Positions 21,570 through 32,699 are shown, numbered from the stretch's first letter. The stretch is 64,000 nucleotides of DNA from Dugong dugon (GCA_030035585.1 CM057474.1:5564001-5628000), one strand, 5' to 3'. A program made the numbers and translations. The notes: generated by a model from the letters alone, not told the origin.

Positions 21570-22295
21570 TAACCCAAGTTTGGCCAGAGTGCCTCTTCAC
21601 AATTTTTCCCAGAACTAATGGGAAACAACTCTCTCCTCATTTCTCAGTATAAAGCTTTAGGGATGTAAGCTTGGAGGTATTTATGGCCATGGTTCCAGAT
21701 TCAGGTAGACAGCCAAGGCCTCAGAAAAAGAAATTAAGAGATAGAGAGAAGTAATAATGAGCAGTTTAAAAAAAAAAAAAAGTGTCCCGGCATCCCTCCA
21801 TCCAGCCATCTGTGTGGCTAACTCTACACCTGTCCTCTCTGTGGGTGGTTTATGTGAGGACAACATCACACCTTCATGTGGTATGGGAGATGATGTTTCA
21901 CTGGGAAGACTTGCAAATCAACAGTTCACAAGAGGAGGCACGCGGTCTCTCATTCTTTTATTATTCCATGCAAATATGTAGAGAGGGTGTGGTCATGCTG
22001 CACACCCTGAAGATCTCTGCTCCAGTAGAGGGACTCTGACTTCATGCAAGCGTGAGAGAATAGCCTTGTATGGAAAACAAACATTCAAGGTCAGATGCCA
22101 GCAGTCACAGCCTAGATGCCAGATTCGGAGGATCTGAGAATGCCCGCTGCTGCTAGTATCTGGCAACTTTGTAAGAAGTTTGCATTTGTGCTGTAGAAGA
22201 AGGAATCCCACCATCCATCCATTGAAAGCTGAGTCTGAGCCCAGCCCTTCCTGCTTATTGCTAGGCAACTTGAGTTTCAGGGTCTTTCACTGAAC
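21570..22295. other. Unique DNA
   Basis: No recognised repeats or genes; opposing short open frames at 21681-22268 are unrelated to known proteins. Confidence 0.5.
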
Positions 22296-22299
22296 CTGT

Positions 22300-22507
22300 A
22301 ACCAGTTGCTACTGGATTGACTGACTCCAACTCATAGTGACACCATGTGCGTCACAGTAGTACTGTGCTTCACAGAGTTTTAAACCGCTGACTTTTTCAA
22401 AGCAGATTGCCAGGCCTTTAGTTGGAGGTGCCTCTGGGTAGACTCGAACCTCCAGACTTTAGGTTAGCCGCTGAGAGTGTTAACCCTTTGCATCACCAAG
22501 GGACTCA
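22300..22507 (-). mobile_element. AfroSINE (long type)
   Basis: Antisense: 'accagttgctactggattga' tail, 'aaagcagattgccaggcctt' middle and 'ctttgcatcaccaagggact' head. Moderately decayed. Confidence 0.9.
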
Positions 22508-22689
22508 ATCCTCCTTATCTCTTCATAATGATCTAATAATTTGACCATTTTTTGCATAAGTTAGTTAAAGGTGAGTTCTGGCACTTACAACTGAAGAAAT
22601 CTTGGTCAATACTGGTTTAAGGTATGCCAAGGACTGTGACAGATTTTAAACATAATTCAAGTAGGACTTCAGACTGTGTTGTTCACTGA

Positions 22690-22915
22690 TACATCCCAAG
22701 CATTAAGCTGGCACTTAATGAGCATGTTGAATGCCTAATTTGACAAAGTTTATATACATCTCATTTCATCTTCACAATAACAGTTATAATCTTCATTTTT
22801 ACTCAGAAAACTGAGACTTAGAGAAATTAACTAACTTGTTTAAAGACATATAGCTCTAGGGTACAGGGAGAATGAAGATCCACATCTGACTCCCAGGTTT
22901 AGCTCTTAATTACTA
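22690..22915 (-). mobile_element. MIR relic
   Basis: Antisense MIR order: 'catctcatttcatcttcaca', 'ttttactcagaaaactgaga', 'cttagagaaattaactaact', then 'catctgactcccaggtttag'. Confidence 0.75.
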
Positions 22916-23072
22916 TTAATTTCATCATCACATGGAAAGTGATTTGTAAATTGCTAAGAGGAAGCAGAGTCTAGTTTCACGTATCAAGAGTTGATTTATA
23001 TATATATATTATGTTAAGTCCTAGATCTGTTGGGTGTTTCAAACAAAAAAGGTTATACTTTATGCCTCTGGT

Positions 23073-23228
23073 GGAGCTCTGGTGGCGCAGTGGTTAATAG
23101 ATTGGCTGCTAACCAAAAGGGGTTAGCAGTTCAAATCTACCAGTCGCTTCTTGGAAAGCCCATGGGGCAGTTCTACTCTACCCTATACGGTACCTATGAG
23201 TTGGAATGGGCTCGACTGCAATGGATCT
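23073..23228 (+). mobile_element. AfroSINE (short, deletion-bearing type)
   Basis: 'tggagctctggtggcgcagt' head, then 'cgcttcttggaaagcccatg' with no middle, then 'cctatgagttggaatgggct' tail. Confidence 0.92.
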
Positions 23229-23229
23229 C

Positions 23230-24285
23230 TTGGAATTTGCCTTCTTGCAGAGGGAAGTATGTAATTTCTTTAAAACTAAGAAACATTTTTCTCCCCAGAG
23301 GTCAAAGACTTAAGTGGAAGGGAGAAGAGTTCAGACTGGGTAAGGTTTGTTGTGACTTTCATATCTCCATGACTATTTTCCACAAAAGTCATCACAAATA
23401 GCATAGCAGAAAAAGATGAGAGCGTATTTCTAATTTAGCTCTGTAGATCTTTCCTTCTAGCCCAGTCTTCCCTGGCACCAAGCAGGATAAAGGCTGTATA
23501 TGCATTTCCCTTGATTGGATTAACACATAAAATGTGCTGGGACCAAGTCCGATGTTTACATCAGTGTAGCTCACTCTTCTTGCTCAAGTAAAGTCTTGAG
23601 GAGCTCCTGGAGACCCAGCTCAAATATTCAGCAGATTGACACACCTAGGCTGCAACCGGTGAGCACGTCTGAGACACAAACAGCTTTCTAGGGGGTAGCC
23701 AGGCCCCAGTGGATGTTAGCATACTAACATATTTGCTGTTCCAGCCACCTCAATAGATCAAAAGGAATCAAAAGGTCTTGTGGTATTTCTGAATGAGAAT
23801 GGTCCCAAACATATCACCTCTTAGATAAAAGAGAAAATTTTGCTCATTAGCAAGTGGAGAGATTAGAGATTTTCTCTCCTGCTTTTTTTTATTCCTCCTC
23901 TGGAAGAGGCATGGAGGAGGCTCCTTTGGACAGCGACATCACCTTCCAGCTTCTCCCTGCTCCCTCCTAACCAGGATGTCTCTGGGAAACAAGTCCCAAG
24001 GCCTCAGTGAAATTGCTAGGAGAAAGCAGTGAATGGTGTGGCTGGGAGAAGAGACGTATCCTTAATCTAAAACATAAAAAATGAAGCTTTCACGATTACA
24101 TAGGTAACACCTTTAATATTATAATAAGCAAGGTAAAAATCTTGTCAGGTATGTTGGATTTCACCATTGGTTTTACCCTTTTATTTAGAATTTCACCTTT
24201 CACTTTAAGATTTATCGTATTTCAAGATAAAATGCATATATAATATATAATAACATCATATAACATTATGAAATCTATAACATAT
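23230..24285. other. Unique DNA
   Basis: No recognised feature. The open frame at 23030-23401 only reads through the SINE and adjacent DNA. Confidence 0.5.
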
Positions 24286-24481
24286 CATTGTTGTTGAGTG
24301 CTGTGAATCCATTCTGACTCATAATGACCCCATATGACAGAGCAGAACTGACCTGTAGGGTTTCCTAGGCTGTAATCTTCAGAGGAGGAGATTTCTAGGT
24401 CTTTTCTCCCATGGAACCACTGGTGGGTTCAAACCACTGACCTTTCGGTTAGCAGCTTAACTATTGCACCACAAGGGCTCC
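24286..24481 (-). mobile_element. AfroSINE (long type)
   Basis: Antisense: 'cattgttgttgagtgctgtg' tail, 'tgtagggtttcctaggctgt' core and 'attgcaccacaagggctcc' head. It sits in a TA-rich tract. Confidence 0.92.
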
Positions 24482-24484
24482 TTT

Positions 24485-25200
24485 TATAATATATAATGTA
24501 AATACTATTCCATGCAAATATTTCCATATTTCTATTTGATAATATGCAATAAGAAATAATTATACAAGCAGGAAAAGTCATTATACAAAAACTTTCTGAT
24601 ATGATGTTGCAAATTGAATGTGTGAAATCACACACTTACAATTCACCAAGTAATATATATCTATCAGCTTAACAATATCCTAATAATAAATCAAATCCTT
24701 GGTATTAATTTAAACTATTATTTAAATTTTATTATGAAATTACTTACATAAAATTTTCTTAATGTTTTCCCTTACATTAAGAGTTCAAAATAAGGAAGTT
24801 AAATTTTTCAAAAGCATAAAATTCTCCCCAAGGTCCCTAGCAATGAATCCCCAGGCAGTGGTTTCTCCCTCCTTTGGAGGCTCATACTTATTTTTTCTAT
24901 CCTTACCCCTCCTATTTGTAAACTTTTAATTACATTAAAAACAACAACAACTATTGGACCCTAGCAAAGTATTAATTAGATACAGAATTCACCTAGAACT
25001 GGCTAAACAAGTTACTGGGCTGCAAAATAATTTGTAATGTCAGATAGCAAAATATACTTCTAATAAACACTGAGTCTGATGAAGACAGGGTATTTATTTC
25101 TTGAGGCAGATATGTAAACAGACAGACACATCCATCATACATATTCCCCTTTCACTTTAAGATTGATCATATTTAGTACTTTATGCAAATAAAGTAAGGT
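24485..25200. other. Unique AT-rich DNA
   Basis: Nothing recognised. Confidence 0.5.
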
Positions 25201-25204
25201 AGTA

Positions 25205-25300
25205 CTTTATATTAGCTAGTACTTTACATAAGTCATTTAACATCTCTGAGCCTCAGTTTTCCCATATATCTGAAGGACAATTATGCTTATTCATACAGTC
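25205..25300 (+). mobile_element. MIR relic
   Basis: 'taagtcatttaacatctctg' plus 'agcctcagttttcccatata' is the MIR core, followed by decayed 3' text. Confidence 0.7.
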
Positions 25301-25303
25301 ATT

Positions 25304-25518
25304 AGGAGCCCTGGTGTCACAGTGGTTAAAGTGCTCAGCTGCTAACCAAAAGGTCAGCGGTTTGAACCCACCAGTGCCTCTGTGGGAGGAAGATGTGTAG
25401 TCAGCTTCCTTAACGAGTACAGCCTTTGAAACCCTATGGTGCAGTACTACTCTGTCCAATAGGGTCACTATGAGTCGGATTCGATGTGACAGCAATGGGT
25501 TGGTTGGTTGGTTGGTTT
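25304..25518 (+). mobile_element. AfroSINE (long type) with (TTGG)n tail
   Basis: 'aggagccctggtgtcacagt' head through 'gtcactatgagtcggattcg' tail. The tail 'gggttggttggttggttgg' is an expanded microsatellite. Confidence 0.93.
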
Positions 25519-25636
25519 TGACACAGTTATAAGTATTAAAGTAGATAACCTGGTTGTACCATTCACTTGGAGACAAAAGAGAAAGTGAGTCCAGCTTGGA
25601 ACTTCATGCGTTTCAGTTATCTGCACATTATACATA

Positions 25637-25840
25637 AGGAGTCCTGGTGGCACAATGGTTAAGCCCTCAGCTGCTAACCAAAAGGTCAGCAGTTTGAACC
25701 CACCAGCAGCTCCATGCAAGAAAAGACCTGGCAATCTGCTCCCCTAAAGATTACAGCTTAGGAAACCCTATGGGGCAGTTTTACTCTATCATACGGGGTC
25801 CCTAGGAGAAGGAATCTGCTAGATGGCACCCAACAACAAC
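25637..25840 (+). mobile_element. AfroSINE (long type)
   Basis: A clean copy: 'aaggagtcctggtggcacaa' head, 'agacctggcaatctgctccc' plus 'ctaaagattacagcttagg' middle, and '(caa)n' tail. It serves as the long-type reference when measuring the deletion in the short type. Confidence 0.95.
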
Positions 25841-25929
25841 ATGCTTTATGTATAGGGGATCAGGATAAAGTTATACTAATAACTAAGTGTGTAATTTGAA
25901 AAGTGTTCAGTATTTAAACAGACAAAAAC

Positions 25930-27430
25930 ACTTGATTCTTGAGTTTATAAAAGGAATAACTAAAAACAGTCCTATGAAGAGCATAAGGAGGAAGATAAAG
26001 GAGTTCAAGAAAAACTAATGAAATTTATAAATGAATGCAAGATGGTTCTTTGTAGAAAACAGCAAAATTGAGAAATCTCTGGAAAATATTATCAAGGGAG
26101 AAAAGAAAGCACAAATAAAAGTCAGAAAAAATTAGTCGAGCATAGCATTCTCTGATTATTTCATGATTAACAAATTTTAAGAATTTTTTTGAAGTTTTAA
26201 TATATATGTCTAGTTATCTAGTGCTGCTATAACAGAAATACCACAAGTGGATGGCATTAACAAAGAGAAGCTTATTCTCTCACAGTCTAGGAGACTAGAA
26301 GTTGGAACTCAGGGCATCAGCTCATAGGAAGGCTTTCTCTCTCTGTTGGCTCTGGAGGAAGGTCCTTGTCATCAACTTTCCCTTGGATTAGGAGTTTCTC
26401 AGCACAGGGAACCTGGGCCCAAACGACACGCCCTGCTCCTGACACCACTTTCTTGGAGGTATGAAGCCCCCTGTCTCTCTGCTCACTTCTCTGTTTTATA
26501 TCTCAAAAGACATTGACTTAAGACACAACCTAATCCTGTAGATGGAGTCCTGCCTCATTAGCATAACTGCCTCTAATCCTGCATCTCTGACATCATAGAA
26601 GCCGGATTTATAACACACAGGATAATCACATCAGATACCAAAAGAGTGGACAAACACACAATACTGAGAATTATGGCCTAGCCAACTTGACTCACTTTTT
26701 TTGGGGACACAATTCAATCCATAACAACATATAAATAAATTTTAAGGCTTTGAAAAATAATTTTCATGAAAATTTATAGCATGTATTGTATTAGAAAAAC
26801 TACATAGAACATATGCCGGTAAATTCTCAAACCTTCTAAATCCCAAGGATTTTATTAGTGAACACTTTCAAACTTTCAAAGCTTAGGTAATTAACATGTT
26901 ATATTGAGAACAGAGCCTAATACATTCTTGTGCCAAAAAAGCATAGAATATAAATATTATGTTATTGAAGCAAAATCCTAAATACAATATTAATAAATAG
27001 AATTTAAAAGCACATTTGGAAGGATAATGTGCCATTAACTTAGTACAGTTTATCCCAAGAAGTTAAGTCAGTTCAATATCTGGAGACATTTTACTTCAAT
27101 GCATCGTTACTCTAAGAAAATTAAGAAATAGCAAATCTCCCTAAAATGCATTTCTCTAAAACCAAATTCCCAAACAGAATTTATTACCGCCATTCAAATT
27201 TTTAAAAGTTAGCCATAGAATATACTTTCTCGATATGAAACAGGTCAACACAATCTTGCATTTCGTATATGGCTATTGATCACATAAGAGCCAGTGTCAT
27301 ACTTACTGGTGAAACATTGCTTAAAGTATACAACGATACAAGGGCACCTTCTGTTAACGTTATTTACAGTATTGCTCTAGTCATTCTGCAAATACAGTAA
27401 GACATAAAACAGAAAATGTGTGTGTGTATA
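25930..27430 (+). mobile_element. L1 ORF2 body, ancient, interrupted
   Basis: Fragments follow L1 ORF2 order. They are 'gatggttctttgtagaaaac' with 'aaatctctgg', 'gcaaaatcctaaatacaata' with 'ttaataaatagaattt', 'agtttatcccaagaagttaa', and 'cttactggtgaaacattgct'. It is split by a MaLR LTR at 26207-26728. No open frame survives. Confidence 0.75.
26207..26728 (-). mobile_element. MaLR-type LTR, antisense (family M)
   Basis: Begins 'tgtctagttatctagtgctg' and ends 'ttcaatccataaca'; on the - strand it reads TGTTATGGATTG to CTAGACA. 'ATATA' at 26202-26206 recurs at 26729-26733 as a 5-bp target duplication, leaving two extra bases at its 5' end. It inserted into the L1. Same family as the LTRs at 29583, 31381, 59437 and 60874. 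Confidence 0.9.
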
Positions 27431-27587
27431 CCAAAAACCAAACTCACTGTTGTCGAGTCTGACTCATAGTGACCCTATAGGACAGAGTAGAATTGTCCCA
27501 TAGAGTTTCCAAGGAGCACCTGGTGGTTTCGAACTGCTGACCTTTTGATTAGCAGTCAAGCTCTTAACCACTGCACCACGAGGGCCC
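27431..27587 (-). mobile_element. AfroSINE (short type) within TG/TA microsatellite
   Basis: Antisense and lacking the middle ('gagtttccaaggagcacctg'). (TG)n lies on the left (27413-27430) and a long (TA/TG)n run on the right (27588-27674), so it inserted into, or seeded, a simple repeat within the L1 body. Confidence 0.92.
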
Positions 27588-27674
27588 CACATGTACGTAT
27601 GTATGTATATACATATACATACTTATGTGTGTATGTGTATATATATATACATACATACATATATATATATATAT
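27588..27674. repeat. (TATG/TA)n simple repeat
   Basis: Alternating purine-pyrimidine tract of about 87 bp. Confidence 0.95.
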
Positions 27675-27820
27675 GAAAGGCAGAGACAAGATATCATTTT
27701 CTACAAATAGATGGAATAGCTAAAAATCAAAGGAATCAACCAAAGATTCAATGAGTTTTCATAAGACTTCGATAAAGTGGCTATATTCAAAATAATTTTA
27801 GCTAAAAGTCCGAAATTCTT
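27675..27820 (+). mobile_element. L1 ORF2 continuation
   Basis: 'gacaagatatcattttctac' and 'caaagattcaatgagttttc' fit the region after the polymerase active site of L1 ORF2, continuing the fragment left of the SINE. Confidence 0.5.
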
Positions 27821-28756
27821 GTTGTTGTTATTTGCTGTTACTTGCTATTGACTCTGCTCTGACTCATGGTGACCTTCTGTATAACATAGCCAGCTACTGC
27901 CCCAACATAGCCAGGTACTGCCCCAACATAGCCAGCTACTGCCCCAGCATAGCCAGGTACTGCCCCAGCATTGCCAGCTACTGCCCCAACATTGCCAGCA
28001 ACTGCCCCAACATAGCCAGGTACTGCCCCAACATAGCCAGGTACTGCCCCAACATCGCCAGTACTGCCCCAACATAGCCAGGTACTGCTCCAACATAGCC
28101 AGGTACTGCTCCAACATTGCCAGCTACTGCTCCAACATAGCCAGGTACTGCCCCACTGTAGCCAGGTACTGCCCCAACATAGCCAGGTACTGCCCCAACA
28201 TAGCCAGGTACTACTCCAACATAGCCAGGTACTGCTCCAACATCGTGAGGTACTGCCCCAACATAGCCAGGTACTGCTCCAACATCGCCAGTACTGCTCC
28301 AACATAGCCAGGTACTGCTCCAACATAGCCAGGTACTGCTCCAATATTGCCAGCTACTGCTCCAACATAGCCAGGTACTGCCCCACCATAGCCAGGTACT
28401 GCCCCAACATAGCCAGGTACTGCTCCAACATAACCAGGTACTGCTCCAACATTGCCAGGTACTGCTCCAACTTCAGGATCCTTGGTATATTTGAGTCCAT
28501 TGTTTTGGGTGTTGTGCAGTACCTTCCAACCTAGAGGGCTCATATTCCAGCACCAAACTGGGCAATATTCTGTTGTGATCCATAGGGCTTTCACTGCCTA
28601 ATGTTTGGCAGTAGATTGCCAGGCCATTCTTCCTAATCTTAGTCTGGAAGTTTCCCTGAAACCTGTCCATCATGGGTGATCCTGTTGGCAATTGAAATTC
28701 TGGTGGCATAGCTTCCAACATCATAGCAATGTGCAATCCACCACAGGACGACAAAC
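27821..28756 (-). mobile_element. RTE derivative carrying an expanded 21-bp minisatellite
   Basis: On the - strand, 28756-28540 matches the RTE 5' UTR. Next comes an RTE 3' segment 'acaatggactcaaatatacc' with 'aaggatcctgaag' (28520-28473), corresponding to about 10322-10355 of the full-length copy. Then the minisatellite (28472-27881), then the RTE tail (27880-27821). The first repeat unit, 'ttggagcagtacctggcaat', aligns with RTE 'atggtacaggactgggcag' at the same relative place. So the tandem array grew out of the RTE 3' end itself. The coding region is absent. Confidence 0.8.
27881..28472. repeat. 21-bp minisatellite, about 28 copies
   Basis: Unit on the + strand is like 'catagccaggtactgcccca' plus 'a'. 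Variants alternate 'gctcc/gcccc' and 'ggtac/gctac'. Two units starting near 28053 and 28283 have lost one base. The repeat also has a 230-bp higher-order period: 28051-28280 realigns with 28281-28472. Long open frames on both strands (for example a heptapeptide repeat GAVPGYV on the - strand) follow from the 7-codon period and change frame at the one-base losses. Confidence 0.97.
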
Positions 28757-28904
28757 ATAATCAGTAGAAAGTAATGCTTAAAGAAATCATGGCCGATAAG
28801 AGTGGATAGAGTGGTAGCCCCAGTTGTAGATGTTGTACTATATGTATTATCTTCACTAAAACAGATGAACACAAACTTTTGCATTTGGTATACAGCTATT
28901 CATC

Positions 28905-29145
28905 TAGTGTTTGTGTTCTTCACAGTTTTCATCATTAAAGATATACAAAACAGTTCACATGCACCTGGGGGTTAGGTGTTGTAAATGATAAGAGCTTGTA
29001 GGGTTCTGTTAATGTCTTGTTGCTTGATATGATTGCTGTTATGATTGTGTTCAGTTTGTGAAAATTTATTGATGTGTACACTTATTTGTAATTTTCTCTA
29101 TGTATCTTATATTTCAATAAAAAGTTTTAAAGAAAGGGAGAAAAA
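28905..29145 (+). mobile_element. L1 3' end
   Basis: 'cagttcacatgcacctgggg', 'gaaaatttattgatgtgtac' and 'atttcaataaaaagttttaa' match the extreme 3' end of ancient L1. It may be the far end of the L1 body at 25930-27820. Confidence 0.6.
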
Positions 29146-29149
29146 ATAT

Positions 29150-29582
29150 AACCTGGGTTACATAAAGCCAAGGACATCTGGGTTTTATGCTCAAAGGATT
29201 AGAACTATTCATAGATAAAACACTAAAATATTAATAATGACAGTGTTTAAGTATGGTGCTATGAATGAATTTTCTTATTGCTATTTCTGTCCATTTAATG
29301 AGGAAATATAACTTTCATAATGGGGAATATTTTAAGCTGAATCTGCTTTTTCATACTGTTAAATTAAATCTGTTTATCATTTCTTGGTCAGGAGAACATG
29401 AGTCAAAGAGATTTGTGTAGACTAGCATTATGATAGTCATTAGTACCTCTACACACCTCTGATAGTACTATCCCAGCAATAAGTGAGGCAGGTAAAAAGA
29501 GATATGGCCTTGTCATTTCCTCCTGCCCATTGATCAGAATGGAGTTTTTATATTAGCACTGAATTTGGGATGCACTGACCAC
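29150..29582. other. Unique DNA
   Basis: Nothing recognised. Confidence 0.4.
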
Positions 29583-30087
29583 TGTCTTAGTTATCTAGTG
29601 CTGCTATAACAGAAATACCACAAGTGGATGGCTTTAATAAACAGAAGTTTATTTTCTCACAGTCTAGGAGGCTAGAAGTCAAAATTCAGGGTGCCAGCTC
29701 CCAGGGAAAAGTTTCTCTGTCTATTGGTTCTGGGGGAAGGTCCTTGTCATCAATCTTCTCCTGGACTAGGAGCTTCTCAGTTCAGGGACTCCGGTTCAAA
29801 GGCTCTGCTTTCTTGGTGGCATGTGGTCCCTCCCCTCTCTGCTTGATTCTCTCCTTTATACCTCAAAAGAGATTGACTCAAGATACAACCTAATCCTGTA
29901 GATTGAGTCCTCCCTCATTAACATAACTGCCTCTAATCCTGCCTCATTTACATCATAGAGGTTAGGATTTACAACACAAGAAAATTACATCAGATCATAA
30001 AATGGAGGACAACCACACAATACTGGGAATCATAGCCTAGCCAAGTTGATACACATTTTAGGGAGATACAAGTCAGTCCATAACATT
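29583..30087 (-). mobile_element. MaLR-type solo LTR, antisense (family M), 5-bp TSD
   Basis: Runs from 'tgtcttagttatctagtgct' to 'agtcagtccataaca' plus two bases. 'ACCAC' at 29578-29582 is repeated exactly at 30088-30092. There is no internal sequence. Confidence 0.93.
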
Positions 30088-30092
30088 ACCAC

Positions 30093-30364
30093 ACATTCAT
30101 AACCATTTCCTCACCCTATTTCCAACATGTTAAGCATGTTCATCTTCACTAAATTCTAATTTTGCAAAACATTTTCTATTCTTACTCACTGGCCTCTTCT
30201 CCTCTCCTCCTGGTAATTTGTACGGCATCTTTCAAAGTCTACAATGAATAGTTACCTCCTCAGGAAACAACTGTTGAAGAGTGGTTAAAATTCGTTTGAG
30301 ACCATTCCAATTGCCCTAACTTACGGGGCGGGGGGGGGGGGGTGCAGGGAATGAAAACTGTGTA
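30093..30364. other. Unique DNA with G13 run
   Basis: Contains an uninterrupted run of thirteen G at 30330-30342, just after 'ggggc'. Confidence 0.6.
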
Positions 30365-30490
30365 TTATCTTATTTAATCTTTGTTTTCAACCAGTAAAAT
30401 AAACTGTAATTATTATTATTATTTTACAGGTAGAGAAACTGAAGATCGTAAAGGATAAGGGAAGTATCAGAGATTATATAGCTTCATTCA
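30365..30490 (-). mobile_element. MIR relic
   Basis: 'ttatcttatttaatctttgt' and 'attttacaggtagagaaact' with 'gaagatcgtaaagg' are antisense MIR. Confidence 0.65.
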
Positions 30491-30810
30491 TATAAATGAC
30501 CTATTGTGAAGAAATATAGTTATGGTAGAATAGTCTTGCCTAACAGAAATGGCAGGTAAATTAACGTGATCCTGAGTTAAAATTTTCCTAATTTACGTAA
30601 GCTACCTTTTTATTATTCAAATAGCATGGGAATAAGAAAGTAATCGTAACTAAAAATTCTAGAACACAACACTGAATACATTACATACCTTGTCCAGATT
30701 TCACAGTAAGCAAGTGGTCTAGACAAAATCCATCATCACACCATCAATTCTTCTTTTAATTTCCATAGTACCACTGACACATTTGTTTGGTGTTTCCACA
30801 GATTCGGGTG

Positions 30811-31010
30811 TCGTTGTTAGTTTCTGTGGAGTCAACCCTGACTCATGGTGGATGCTGAGTAGAACTGCTCCATAGGGTTTTCAAAGCTGTGACCTTTCAG
30901 AAGCAGATTGTCAGGTCTGTCTACTGAGGTGCTTCTGAATGGGTTTGAACCACCAACATTTCAGTTAGTAGTGGAGTGCTGAACCATCTGCAGCACCCCA
31001 CAGGGCCCTC
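30811..31010 (-). mobile_element. AfroSINE (long type)
   Basis: Antisense from 'tcgttgttagtttctgtgga' to 'cagcaccccacagggccctc', with the middle 'agcagattgtcaggtctgtc'. Confidence 0.9.
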
Positions 31011-31340
31011 AATAGCAATTAGGCCATGCCCCCCTCCTTCCAGGTAGTATTGCCACTAACGTGAAACTTTTAAGGTGAGTGCATTTCCCATTTTGGAGCT
31101 CCAATGTGTTAACCACCCCACTCCTGTTGCCACTAATTATCAATTCAGTGAATTATAATCTGAAGGCAGAGGAACCTTAAACAGCAGATGATGAAGTCAG
31201 TGAACACGCATAAATTTGACAGTGTTTGTGGTTAATCTCTGCATATGTCATGGTCCAACCAGGACAACAGAAACCACTGTTAAGTATTTAAGATGAAGAG
31301 ACTTTAATACAGAAAACTAGATGCATTAAAAAAAAACAAA
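31011..31340. other. Unique DNA
   Basis: Nothing recognised. Confidence 0.4.
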
Positions 31341-31380
31341 AAAACCCGTTGCTGTTGAGTCAATTTCAACTCATAGCGAC
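31341..31380 (-). mobile_element. AfroSINE tail tip cut by an LTR
   Basis: 'aacccgttgctgttgagtca' and 'atttcaactcatagcgac' are an antisense AfroSINE tail that stops exactly where the family M LTR starts. The rest of the SINE is not seen on the far side. Confidence 0.75.
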
Positions 31381-31865
31381 TGTCTTAGTCATCTAGTGCT
31401 GCCATAACAGAAATACCACAAGTGGATGGTTTTAATGAAGAGAAGTTTATTTCCCCACAGTCAGAGTAGGCTTAAAGTCCAAATTCAGGGTGTCAGCTCC
31501 AGGGGAAGGCTTTTTCCCTCTGTCGGCCTTCTTCTCTTCGGTGTTCCCCTGGACTAGGAGCTTCTCGGCACAGGGACCCCAGTACAAAGGACGCGCTCTG
31601 CTCCCGGCACTGCTTTCCTGATGGTATGAGGTCCCCCTGTCTCTCTGCTCACTTCTGTCTTTTATATCTCAAGAGATTGCCTCAGGACACAATCCAGTCT
31701 TGTAGATCAGGTCCTGCCTTACTAACACAACTGCCACCCATCCTCCCTCATTAACATCATAGAGGCAGGATTTACAATATACAAGAAAATCACACAGTAC
31801 CAGGAATCATGGCCTAGCCAAACTGATAGACACATTTTTTGGGGGACATAATTCAAACCATGACA
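31381..31865 (-). mobile_element. MaLR-type solo LTR, antisense (family M)
   Basis: Runs from 'tgtcttagtcatctagtgct' to 'attcaaaccatgaca'. It is the most CpG-retaining copy ('tctgtcggcc', 'aaggacgcgctctgctcc') and has small deletions against its relatives. The target duplication is unclear. Confidence 0.9.
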
Positions 31866-31869
31866 TTGC

Positions 31870-32528
31870 AAAGATAATATATTCCATATAATATATTTTG
31901 TATAATTGGGCATTTTAAAACTCATTTTAAACATTAAAAACTTTAATATGTTTTTTTAAAAAACTTATTATGTAATTATGCAACTTTATTTAGTGAATTT
32001 ATTTTTAATAATAAGGATGAATGAAAAACTGTAATTCAGATCATTATATCTGGGTGGATATTATAGATAGTGATTTTAATTATACCCATTGAGAAAAAAG
32101 AAAGAAAGCAGGGACAGCTCATCAAAAATAAACAGTAGGGCAAAACTGATCATCCCCCTTATACATTCTCTCTGTTTTGTAGTTGCTTATATTTTCTTTA
32201 TTACACAGTTTTAATTACAAAGGTATTGCATCTCTTGGTAACAAGTAAAACCATAAAAAGAAGTTTTCAAAATGTTAAAAATCTGTGTAGATACTCCTAG
32301 GTAACTGTCATTTTGATGCAACCCTGTACACATACACACACATGCACACAGAGTTCAGTACATATAGATGAATTTTATTTCTTATTCCTATTTCATTTTA
32401 AAGTAATATTTTACCTACTGAAACTATCAAATTGTTAAGCATTTAATGCTTAAAGACATGAATGTTGGAATAAAAAGACTGTATTACCTATTAGAAATCT
32501 AATATAATAATCCTTCATGAATATTTTA
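31870..32528. other. AT-rich DNA, no clear feature
   Basis: May include a decayed transposon, but no family can be named. A short CA-rich run lies at 32328-32350. Confidence 0.4.
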
Positions 32529-32529
32529 T

Positions 32530-32698
32530 GGTTCCTAAGTGGTGCAGTGGTTAAGAGCTCTGCAGCTAACCAAAAGGTCAGCAGTTGGAATCCACCAGCC
32601 ACTCCTTAGAAACCCTATGGGGCAGTTCTATCTACTCTGTCCTATAGGGTTGCTATTAGTTGGACTCCACTCGACGGCAACGGTTTTTTTTTTTTTTT
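32530..32698 (+). mobile_element. AfroSINE (short type) with T-rich tail
   Basis: 'ggttcctaagtggtgcagtg' head, 'ccactccttagaaaccctat' without the middle, 'tcgacggcaacgg' tail, then T15 or more. Confidence 0.92.
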
Positions 32699-32699
32699 A

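Noticed and set aside
27881-28472. CRISPR-like regular array
   Set aside because: Units are contiguous 21-bp repeats with no unique spacers, in a mammalian genome.
27838-28594. Long - strand open frames (168, 90 and 127 codons) with heptapeptide repeats resembling elastin-like GAVPGYV
   Set aside because: The frames come from a 21-bp (seven-codon) tandem array inside a dead transposon. They change frame at one-base losses and have no codon signature, promoter or start context.
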